Positions 17,374 to 24,766 of a stretch of DNA of 58,643 nt are shown one piece after another. How positions within the stretch are numbered: position 1 is the first letter of the stretch; every line of letters starts with the position of its first letter. The position numbers and the translations under genes were made by a program. The notes beneath the pieces were generated by a model. The model had not been told where the DNA came from, did no database searches, and worked only from the letters and a program-made list of their open reading frames with translations. Source of the stretch: Wenyingzhuangia sp. 2_MG-2023 (GTDB lineage Bacteria; Bacteroidota; Bacteroidia; Flavobacteriales; Flavobacteriaceae); contig NZ_JAUOSB010000016.1 of NCBI RefSeq assembly GCF_030548295.1, positions 1 through 58,643 on the forward strand, read 5' to 3'.

Positions 17374-18252
17374 TTAAAGGTTGTTCTGAGAAAATTTCTC
17401 AAAATATTCCATTACTTTGGATTGGTATCCGGTTCGAGACACAAAATAGAACCACCTTTCTATAGTTAAATCTTCTATTTCTATAATTTTCAATCTATTA
17501 TTTATCAAATCTTCACGAACTGCATTGATAGAGATCAAAGCAAAATCATTAGAGTAATTTAGATAATTTTTTATGGCCTCTACACTATTTAAGGTAACCA
17601 CTGTATTCAATTTTTCAATACCATAAGCATTCAAAAATTGATAAATAATTTTTCTAGTACCTGAACCCAATTCCCTTTCTACCATGGGAATTTCTTGCAA
17701 TGTTTTTTTATCTATGGTATCGCTTTTCAAAATTGAATTGTTCACATTGGTAACCAATACAATTTCATCTTTTATGAATTTTTTAAATTGTAATTTTTTA
17801 TGAGTATTTCTACCCTCTGTTATTCCATAATTCAATTGCTGGTTCAGAATAAGATTTTCGATGCCTTCAGAATTCCCACTTTTGATGTTGAAATTTACGT
17901 CTGGATATTGTGTTCTAAACTTCACAATAATTTTAGGCATAATATTGTTGACTAACGTGGTGCTTACACCAAAACAAATCTCCTTAGGTAAGTTCTCTTT
18001 TAAATCTGAAAATTCATTATCTAACTCTGCATGAATACTTAAAATTCTATCTACATAAGTTAAAAAAATAGCACCATCTCTTGTCAGTTCTATAGAATTT
18101 TTATTCCTCAAAAAAAAAGTGCAATAGTAAGAATCTTCTAAACTTCTAATTGTTTTAGAAACTGCAGGCTGAGAAATGAACAACTCCTCAGCTGCTTTGG
18201 TAAAACTTAAATGATTGGCAACTACTTTAAAAATATGAAATTTGGTTTTCAT
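17374..18252 (-). CDS. LysR family transcriptional regulator
   Basis: The 292-residue protein has an N-terminal winged helix-turn-helix (FHIFKVVANHLSFTKAAEELFISQPAVSKTIRSLE, residues 5-39) and a C-terminal periplasmic-binding-like effector domain (about 90-290). It resembles CbbR/CysB-type LysR proteins, with IEDLTIERWFYFVSRTGYQSKVMEYF near the end. The effector is unknown. It is divergent from the QEGLA/DUF1704 gene, with a 108-nt shared intergenic region, so that gene is the natural candidate target. Confidence 0.93.
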   Translation of the reverse strand: MKTKFHIFKVVANHLSFTKAAEELFISQPAVSKTIRSLEDSYYCTFFLRNKNSIELTRDGAIFLTYVDRILSIHAELDNEFSDLKENLPKEICFGVSTTLVNNIMPKIIVKFRTQYPDVNFNIKSGNSEGIENLILNQQLNYGITEGRNTHKKLQFKKFIKDEIVLVTNVNNSILKSDTIDKKTLQEIPMVERELGSGTRKIIYQFLNAYGIEKLNTVVTLNSVEAIKNYLNYSNDFALISINAVREDLINNRLKIIEIEDLTIERWFYFVSRTGYQSKVMEYFEKFSQNNL

Positions 18253-18332
18253 GTATTTTTCATAGATTTTAGAACAAAGAAAGATACAAACTTTCTAGAA
18301 AAAATAACAAGAGTACGTGTCTTTAAATAAAT

Positions 18333-18340
18333 TACATTTG
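18333..18340 (+). promoter_or_regulatory. -7 promoter element of the QEGLA/DUF1704 gene
   Basis: TACATTTG is an exact TAnnTTTG match 20 nt before ATG 18361, in the region shared with the divergent LysR gene. Confidence 0.5.
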
Positions 18341-18360
18341 CGACATTATCAATCAAAACA

Positions 18361-19605
18361 ATGCAAAAAGAAAGTCAAAGAATCATACAAATCAGCAATG
18401 CGTTACACAAAGCATCTGATAGCATTAGTATTTTAAAAAATATTACTTGGGACGATTCCATCAAGGAAACATTTTTTAAAAACAATGCACAAAAATTACC
18501 TGTCGTTAGTTACAATCCATACAACCCAGAGCCTGTTTTAACTCAAATTAAAGAGGTACGTAAACTATTAGAATCTGACACACCTATTGACAAATGGGCA
18601 CGTAGAATAGCCAACAAATTAGAAAGCAGTGCTTTGTTATTAAACAGTAGAGGAACCTCTGATTTTTTCAAACATTCTTCAGATTTATTTGGAAAGCCAC
18701 ACAACACCATTCACAATGGTATGTGTACTACCTATGATTTGGCCATTCATTTTGATCAACTTTTTGAGAACATCAAGCATTTGGATTTAGGGGCACCTAC
18801 TACTCCATCTGTAACTGCGCAAGAATTAGCACAGCATATGGGGGTTGCTGTCAAAGAAATTTTTGGTGATTTGGCTCCTGCTGTTGTATTTGACAGCTCT
18901 TTGGCATCAAATGTATTGGCAGGAAGAAGTAAAATATCCATTCGTCCTAATGCTAGATTTACAGACAAAGACATTGATCAATTAATTCACCACGAAGCAC
19001 ATGTGCATGTGGCTACTGCTCTAAATGGTGAAGCTCAACAACACTTAAAAATATTAGGAGTAGAACACGCTGGAACCACAATTACACAAGAAGGTTTGGC
19101 TATTTTTGCCGAATTCATTACTGGAAATTCAGACTTAGATAGAATTCAACGTTTGTCTGACAGAGTTTTGGCCATACAAATGGCTATTGATGGAGCAGAT
19201 TTCATTGAAATTTATCGTTATTTTCTAGACAAAACAGACAATAAAGAACAATCTTTTCAGAATGCAAAAAGAGTTTGTAGAGGTGGTTTGGTTAATGGAA
19301 AAGCACCATTTACCAAAGACATTGTTTATTTAGAAGGATTGATAGACGTGCATAGTTTTTTACGAGTAGCCATGACAAGTGGTAAACTAGAGCATTTAGA
19401 TTTGTTGTTTTGTGGAAAACTAGATATTAGAGATTTGCCTGCACTGAAACAATTATCTGACATGGGATTGATTACCAAACCTAAGTTTTTACCACCTTGG
19501 ATTCAAGACAAACGTTATTTGTTTTCCTATTTAAGCTATTCTACCTTTTTAAATAAAATCAACTTAGAAAACACCAAAGATTTTTACAAAAATATTTTAA
19601 TTTAA
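18361..19605 (+). CDS. QEGLA-motif (DUF1704 / MATCAP-like) putative metallopeptidase
   Basis: The 414-residue protein carries LIHHEAHVHVATALNGE (an HExxxH zinc-site pattern around residue 210) and TITQEGLAIFAEF (the QEGLA motif, whose Glu would be the third ligand). DUF1704 is the family annotated in bacteria as flavohemoglobin expression-modulating QEGLA proteins. It includes the animal MATCAP tubulin carboxypeptidases, which use the same HExxxH...E arrangement. The bacterial substrate is unknown. No signal peptide is seen, so the protein is probably cytoplasmic. It is divergent from a LysR regulator. The enzyme reading is by family knowledge, not proven here. Confidence 0.85.
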   Translation: MQKESQRIIQISNALHKASDSISILKNITWDDSIKETFFKNNAQKLPVVSYNPYNPEPVLTQIKEVRKLLESDTPIDKWARRIANKLESSALLLNSRGTSDFFKHSSDLFGKPHNTIHNGMCTTYDLAIHFDQLFENIKHLDLGAPTTPSVTAQELAQHMGVAVKEIFGDLAPAVVFDSSLASNVLAGRSKISIRPNARFTDKDIDQLIHHEAHVHVATALNGEAQQHLKILGVEHAGTTITQEGLAIFAEFITGNSDLDRIQRLSDRVLAIQMAIDGADFIEIYRYFLDKTDNKEQSFQNAKRVCRGGLVNGKAPFTKDIVYLEGLIDVHSFLRVAMTSGKLEHLDLLFCGKLDIRDLPALKQLSDMGLITKPKFLPPWIQDKRYLFSYLSYSTFLNKINLENTKDFYKNILI

Positions 19606-20036
19606 AAACCACTACATATCAACACTTTACACATCTAAAACACTATAAAAACACACTAAAAATTATATTAAAAAGCACCTTGTTAAAGAACTTAGGATTG
19701 TATCTTTAAATAGATGAAAACGGTTATTTATTTGTTACAAAATGTACCATTCTAGCTTTTTTTATAAATAATATCAATTTGATGGATTGCCAGAAATTGA
19801 TGTAAATACTGGAGATTCACTATACTTAAAAACAAATGGAAATCTGGTAAGCAAACACTAAAATTCCCCAAACTAAAACAAATATTATTTTCTGAACTGT
19901 CCTGAAAGGGCAGTTTTTTTATTTCAAACATTTCCTCCGTTTATTCCTACAAAAAATGAACATTTAAATACAATCTAAAACAGTAAATTAGACCGTTATA
20001 CACCTTTCTTTTCCTCAAATAAAAATCAAAAGATAT
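19606..20036. other. 431-nt gap with a possible decayed coding remnant and a terminator
   Basis: No full gene is visible. It holds a 13-codon frame (19714 onward, MKTVIYLLQNVPF) and, in another frame, a 29-codon stretch without a start codon (19772-19861) whose translation, YQFDGLPEIDVNTGDSLYL followed by KTNGNLVSKH, has ordinary protein composition. A terminator follows it. This looks like the tail of a lost gene, though it could be chance. Confidence 0.35.
19894..19921 (+). terminator. orphan rho-independent terminator
   Basis: AACTGTCCT pairs with AGGGCAGTT (one G-T pair) around a GAA loop and is followed by seven T residues. It lies almost 300 nt beyond the nearest plus-strand stop codon (19605), directly behind the possible coding remnant. 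Confidence 0.8.
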
Positions 20037-20438
20037 ATGTCTGGAACAACAAACTTGGATGAATTGATAAAAGGAATGACTCCCAATCTAAAAAAAGGTG
20101 AGTATGTATTTACAACTGTAACAAAATTTCATACAATAGACCGAAAACTAATTTTTTGCGAATTTAAAGAAGAAGAAGGAACGACACTGGTTCTTGAGAA
20201 AAAAACAGCAGACAATCTTCATTTAAAATATGACTACGTTGCATCTTGGATTACACTCATGATTCATTCATCACTTGATGCCGTAGGGTTGACTGCCATT
20301 TTTTCAACAGAATTGGCCAAGTACAACATTAGCTGCAACGTGATAGCAGCATACTATCATGACCATATTTTTGTGAATAAAAATGATGCTATCAAAGCTA
20401 TCGATGTTTTAAATCTACTCGCTAAAAATCATAAATAA
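20037..20438 (+). CDS. ACT-domain-containing protein (tandem ACT-like fold)
   Basis: The 133-residue cytoplasmic protein resembles the small two-ACT proteins of the ACT_7 type: a first beta-rich part (GEYVFTTVTKFHTIDRKLIFCEFKEEEGTTLVLEK) and a second ACT domain (WITLMIHSSLDAVGLTAIFSTELAKYNISCNVIAAYYHDHIFVNKNDAIKAIDVL). ACT domains bind amino acids or small ligands. Members of this family have no established pathway. It appears monocistronic. Confidence 0.82.
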   Translation: MSGTTNLDELIKGMTPNLKKGEYVFTTVTKFHTIDRKLIFCEFKEEEGTTLVLEKKTADNLHLKYDYVASWITLMIHSSLDAVGLTAIFSTELAKYNISCNVIAAYYHDHIFVNKNDAIKAIDVLNLLAKNHK

Positions 20439-20592
20439 TCTCCTTTTTTAGACACTCAAAGACACAAATAAAGTGAAATTTGATTCTAAAAATATTTAAG
20501 AACGGAATTTTAGCTCCAAAATAATACTGAAGTTCTTTTTTACAACGCAACCTTTTTATAAAATGTGCTCTTATAAATAGAAACGCATCCAT

Positions 20593-20946
20593 ATGAAAAA
20601 AAATTATAAAATTGTTGCTGTTATTATTATAGGAATCTTGGCTAGTTGTAAAAATGATTCTAAAGAAATTATAACAATATGTGAAGTATCAAACCCTATT
20701 GAAGATTTAACTTGGTTAAAAACACAAGTTGAACATGCTAATACCTATCATTATTATATGATGACAACTTACAACAATCAAACAGTGTTTTACAATGGAA
20801 ACTGTAATCCTGCAGTCAACTATCAGTCTTCTGTATACAATTGCGAAGGAGCACTTATAGGCTACACAAATGATTTGCAAAACGAATTGAAAAACGCAAC
20901 GCTTTTATGGAAACATACAAAATCCGATTGTGATTTTGAGAATTAG
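20593..20946 (+). CDS. small putative lipoprotein
   Basis: The 117-residue product has a lipoprotein signal peptide (MKKNYKIVAVIIIGILASC, lipobox LASC with Cys19) followed by KNDSKE. The mature part has three further cysteines (YNGNCNPAVNYQSSVYNCEG and KSDCDFEN) besides an early TICEV cysteine, so disulfides are possible. It contains repeated aromatic residues. I do not recognise a family. It has its own palindromic terminator after the stop. Confidence 0.75.
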   Translation: MKKNYKIVAVIIIGILASCKNDSKEIITICEVSNPIEDLTWLKTQVEHANTYHYYMMTTYNNQTVFYNGNCNPAVNYQSSVYNCEGALIGYTNDLQNELKNATLLWKHTKSDCDFEN

Positions 20947-20960
20947 AAAAAGTAATAAAA

Positions 20961-20988
20961 AAAGCACTTGTTTTAAAACAAGTGCTTT
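20961..20988. terminator. bidirectional terminator between the lipoprotein gene and a TonB receptor gene
   Basis: A perfect 28-nt palindrome AAAGCACTTGTTTT / AAAACAAGTGCTTT with flanking A and T runs lies between two convergent genes. Confidence 0.88.
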
Positions 20989-21019
20989 TACAAAAACTAA
21001 CGAAACTTAAACAATGCTA

Positions 21020-23587
21020 TTAGAATTCTTTTTTACCAAATTCACTTTCAATAAATTTAGATTTGTTTCTTAATTTGTTAAATGTGTATGTTAAATTCAG
21101 CGAAACAATATCAACCTCGTACACATAATTGGTTGTGGTGTAAAATACATTAGGTCTAGAGGTAGTGATACGTTGTTCATTAGATTTTAATAAGCCCATA
21201 TCTATATTTTGCCATTGCAAAGTTGCCGTCAAATTATCATCCATAAAAGACTTTTTAAACGTTAAATTTGGTGAGTAAAATCTAGAATCTTCACCCATTG
21301 CTGTATTTCTGTCTGATATATAATTAAAAGCAAACTGAACAGAAGCATTTTCCCAGAACGAATAAGTAGAATTTAGATTAATAGAATAAATGGTTGATTT
21401 ACTATCTATTCCATAAACTTGTTCTCCTTTTCCGTTTCTGTGGTTGAATGTCAACGCTCCATCAATAGCATAATTGTAAATATTTGCTCCAATAAAGTTG
21501 GTCCAATTTTTACTTGGTTTTATGGTTGCTCCTATTTCCAAACCAATTGCATCACTCTTTCCAACGTTGGAGTAAACTCTATTTAAAATACTATCATTTA
21601 CAACAGGATTTGGGGCATTGTTAGGATCGTTGTCATTGTCATCATATGCCAAAGTATTTACACGGTTGATCACATTTTTTGTATGTCTGTAATATGCCGT
21701 AGCGTACACAGAATTCCCTCCTTTAAATCTTTTGTTTACACCCAATTCTACCAAATCAATAAACTCAGGTTTTAATTTATTATCTCCTTGTTCGTATACT
21801 TCAGAATGCTCACGCTCAGCAAAACTATTCATTTTAAACGTAGTAGTACGCTCAACTCTTTTACTATAAGCTGCTTTTATATTTGTTTTGTCATTTACTT
21901 TGTACTGCAAAGAGGCAGAAGGAAACAACTTAAAATAATCGTATTTGTATACATTTTGCTCAGTATCAGAAACCAATTTTTCTTTGTACTCTCTATTCAT
22001 AGACTCTGAACGCAACCCTGCTGCATAATCCCATTTTTCTTTACTTCCTGAAAGTTGTGCATAAGCAGAATGAATAATTCTTTTCAATGCAATATTACTA
22101 GAGAATTCTGGCACTTGGTTGAATTGAGTATCTCCCAATGTTACATCTTTACGTTGGTAATCAAAATCTCCTGTATGGTCTAAATGTCTAAACTGATATC
22201 CAGTTTCAATCGTACCAAAAGTCATAGGTTTCCATTTGTAATCCAAGTTGTAACGCACACCATTCAACGGGTTGTCATTAGTATTACGTTCTTGTTGATA
22301 AATAGTCGCATAATCCGTACCACTAACATTATCGTTTTCCGTTGGTCCACCTAAAAAAGTATACTCATATAAGAAAGAAGTACTTAATTTAGATTCGTCC
22401 GAAAATTTGTGAGCGTAATCAAAACTTGCCAACGCAAAATCTCCTTTACGCGTTCTTAAGTTGTGGTTGTAGTAAGAAAACTTATTTTCTACGTTTGCAC
22501 TACCAATAGGACTAACTGTATAATTGTTATAATAAATATCCGCCAATCTGTCTTTTTTCTTTTTACCAGCATACATACCTAAAGAAAACTCATCGGCATC
22601 ATTTGGAGTATAATCAACGGTAAATCTACCATTGTAACTTACATCGTCAAAACTACGTTCACCATCCGAAGGTAAAAACCTATGTGTGTTGTTAGCAGCG
22701 TTAACAATATCCAAACCACCTTCTCTTCTACCCGAAATATCATTACGTTGATAACTAGCTCCCATAGAAAAATTCCATTTGTCTGTTCTAGTATTGTAGG
22801 TCGCATCCACTCCATAACGATGTGGATATTCTTTGGTATTGTAATCTTGAATTGCAGGAAATCCACCACGTACATTTACTTGCGCATAGTCTCCATTTAT
22901 AGCTCCTTTTTTGGTGATAATGTTTAAAATTCCAGCAGAACCTTCTGGATCATATTTTGCTGATGGTGCTGTAATCAACTCTACTTTTTCTAAAGCATTT
23001 GCTGGCAATTGTGCCAAAATAGAAGCAGCATCTCCTTGTGTAGGTTTTCCGTTTAACAAAACAGCAAAACTACTGCTACCTCTTACACTAATATCTCCTT
23101 CTCCATTTACAGTTACCGATGGTAAATTTTTAATTACATCTACAGCACTTCCTCCTTGACTATTTTGAAACTTATTCGCTTCAAACACTTGTCTATCTAT
23201 TTTATGAACTACTGTTGCTGCTTCACCTTTTAAAATAACTGCATCCAATTCATTTCCACTAATAGCCAAATTGATGTTTCCTAAGTCTACAAATGCATTG
23301 TTTTTTACAACTGTTACATTAGGAATGGTTTGAGTTTTGTACCCCATAAACGTAGCTTCTACTTTGTAAGTACCAGCTTTTATTCCTTTTAATAAGAACA
23401 CACCATTTTCTTCGGTTACAACTCCCGTGGTTAATTTTCCTGTTTCACTATTATATATAGTTACGGTTGCATACTCCAATCCTTCCTTACTGGTTTTGTC
23501 AAGAATTTTTCCTGTAATTTGAGCAGAAGCAAAATTTGACAACATTACAACCATAAAAAAAGTCAACACATTTTTTATGCTATTCAT
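21020..23587 (-). CDS. TonB-dependent receptor / outer-membrane beta-barrel family protein
   Basis: This is a receptor of about 855 residues. The signal peptide is MNSIKNVLTFFMVVMLSNFASAQ, followed by a carboxypeptidase-regulatory-like domain (ITGKILDKTSKEGLEYATVTIYN), a plug domain (AVDVIKNLPSVTVNGEGDISVRGSSSFAVLLNGKP) and a large barrel to the C-terminal strand SKFIESEFGKKEF. I set the start at 23587 because AAAGGA precedes that ATG and the signal peptide begins there; the longer frame to 23635 adds 16 basic residues. Substrate unknown; these receptors import iron complexes, peptides or glycans. It is a paralogue of the receptor at 39035-41416. Confidence 0.9.
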   Translation of the reverse strand: MNSIKNVLTFFMVVMLSNFASAQITGKILDKTSKEGLEYATVTIYNSETGKLTTGVVTEENGVFLLKGIKAGTYKVEATFMGYKTQTIPNVTVVKNNAFVDLGNINLAISGNELDAVILKGEAATVVHKIDRQVFEANKFQNSQGGSAVDVIKNLPSVTVNGEGDISVRGSSSFAVLLNGKPTQGDAASILAQLPANALEKVELITAPSAKYDPEGSAGILNIITKKGAINGDYAQVNVRGGFPAIQDYNTKEYPHRYGVDATYNTRTDKWNFSMGASYQRNDISGRREGGLDIVNAANNTHRFLPSDGERSFDDVSYNGRFTVDYTPNDADEFSLGMYAGKKKKDRLADIYYNNYTVSPIGSANVENKFSYYNHNLRTRKGDFALASFDYAHKFSDESKLSTSFLYEYTFLGGPTENDNVSGTDYATIYQQERNTNDNPLNGVRYNLDYKWKPMTFGTIETGYQFRHLDHTGDFDYQRKDVTLGDTQFNQVPEFSSNIALKRIIHSAYAQLSGSKEKWDYAAGLRSESMNREYKEKLVSDTEQNVYKYDYFKLFPSASLQYKVNDKTNIKAAYSKRVERTTTFKMNSFAEREHSEVYEQGDNKLKPEFIDLVELGVNKRFKGGNSVYATAYYRHTKNVINRVNTLAYDDNDNDPNNAPNPVVNDSILNRVYSNVGKSDAIGLEIGATIKPSKNWTNFIGANIYNYAIDGALTFNHRNGKGEQVYGIDSKSTIYSINLNSTYSFWENASVQFAFNYISDRNTAMGEDSRFYSPNLTFKKSFMDDNLTATLQWQNIDMGLLKSNEQRITTSRPNVFYTTTNYVYEVDIVSLNLTYTFNKLRNKSKFIESEFGKKEF

Positions 23588-23692
23588 TTTCCTTTGTTTT
23601 AATTTATTCATATTTCTATTAATTTTATAGTACAATATTACAACTACAAACTCTCTAATACGTGGTGTATTTGTAAAAGATAAGGTATATTA

Positions 23693-24502
23693 TTATAAAG
23701 TATTTTTAAATTGCAAAGGAGTCATTTGGGTGTGTCTTTTAAAATACTTCACAAAATGAGATACATCTTTAAAGTTCAGTTCATATGCTATTTCTCCAAC
23801 TGATTTGTCTGTATACATCAACATTCTTTTGGCCTCTTGCACCATGTGGGTAGCAATAATTTGTGATGCTGTTTTATCTTGCTTCTTTTTACAAAGTTGA
23901 TTTAAATTCTGAGAACTAATATTAAGGCAATTGGCATAAAATGAAACATTATTTTTCAATGTTTCATTTAACAAAGCTACAAACTGAGTTACTTTGTCTG
24001 TAGATTCTAACTTTTTTTCCTGATGTGTGTATGATATAATCTTAGACAACAAAGCTTTCAACATTCCCTCAATCAATTCCACAGAAGTCTTACTGTTTTT
24101 GGTTTCTTGAGACAACATTTCAAAAAGATTGTCAATTACATTATCTGTAGAATCTAAATCTATTTTTTGACTCTTTCCCAATTTCAATAATTGTGTATTG
24201 ATGTGTTTGTCTAATGTTTTTTCTAAAAAATCCTCTTTGATAATGATTACATATCCTTTCGGAATTGTATTAATTTCCCAATGATGAACTTCTTCTTTTT
24301 TGACAATAAACACAACAGGAGGCTGAATTTTATAACTAATTAAATCCATGTGATGAAAACCTTCTCCTTCTGTAAAATAAACCAATTCCAGATATTTACG
24401 ATGTCTGTGAGGTTTTGTGTAACGCTTGTTCACGTCAAAAGGTTCTATTTTTATATCTACAACAGCAGAAATTTTATTGTACGTATTAATTTTTAAATCC
24501 AA
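23693..24502 (-). CDS. AraC family transcriptional regulator
   Basis: The 269-residue protein has an N-terminal cupin-like sensing domain (KPHRHRKYLELVYFTEGEGFHHMDLISY...) and a C-terminal double helix-turn-helix (residues about 180-268: ISSQNLNQLCKKKQDKTASQIIATHMVQEAKRMLMYTDKSVGEIAYELNFKDVSHFVKYFKRHTQMTPLQFK). It is divergent from the siderophore receptor gene and upstream of another TonB receptor on its own strand, so either may be the target. Three copies of AGGTTA lie just upstream of its start. Confidence 0.93.
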   Translation of the reverse strand: MDLKINTYNKISAVVDIKIEPFDVNKRYTKPHRHRKYLELVYFTEGEGFHHMDLISYKIQPPVVFIVKKEEVHHWEINTIPKGYVIIIKEDFLEKTLDKHINTQLLKLGKSQKIDLDSTDNVIDNLFEMLSQETKNSKTSVELIEGMLKALLSKIISYTHQEKKLESTDKVTQFVALLNETLKNNVSFYANCLNISSQNLNQLCKKKQDKTASQIIATHMVQEAKRMLMYTDKSVGEIAYELNFKDVSHFVKYFKRHTQMTPLQFKNTL

Positions 24503-24521
24503 TAGCTTTTTTATTTACTCT

Positions 24522-24550
24522 AGGTTACAAAAATAACCTGTCTTAGGTTA
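24522..24550. promoter_or_regulatory. candidate operator: three AGGTTA copies upstream of the AraC gene
   Basis: AGGTTA (24522-24527) faces TAACCT (24534-24539) as an inverted pair with a 6-nt spacer, and a third AGGTTA in direct orientation sits at 24545-24550. Copies 1 and 3 are 23 bp apart, about two helical turns, as AraC proteins often bind. It is placed 20-48 nt upstream of the regulator start codon. Confidence 0.5.
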
Positions 24551-24703
24551 ATCCAATCTTTTTTTTGGACTTAAAAAACAATAAATAGTTTAAATATTCA
24601 TTGAAAATAATCCTATTTATCCTTCTTGTTTTTCTCTTTTTCTCATAAAACACACATTTTTATAAACAAACTATTAATTATTGATAATAAGTCTAAATAA
24701 ATT

Positions 24704-24733
24704 TTGATGAATCAGCTATAGAGAATACATTTG
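24704..24733 (+). promoter_or_regulatory. promoter of the siderophore receptor operon
   Basis: TTG (24704-24706), a 19-nt spacer and TACATTTG (24726-24733) match the Bacteroidota promoter exactly in both elements and spacing. The start codon is at 24767. Confidence 0.7.
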
Positions 24734-24766
24734 CCTTGTTTTAAATAAATCTAAATAATAATTAAA

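Larger units (their letters stand above)
24503..24766. other. divergent regulatory region between the AraC gene and the siderophore receptor gene
   Basis: This 264-nt AT-rich region has no gene. It contains the AGGTTA operator candidate, the receptor promoter, and two TCTAAATAA direct copies (around 24692 and 24755) on either side of that promoter, which might be half-sites of an iron-responsive repressor. Confidence 0.5.

Noticed and set aside
22639-23159. Several frames on both strands inside the TonB receptor gene
   Set aside because: They are shadows of a well-supported receptor gene and show no domain or signal.
24681-24700. Fur box upstream of the siderophore receptor
   Set aside because: TTATTGATAATAAG is only vaguely palindromic and does not match a known consensus well; AT-rich background explains it.
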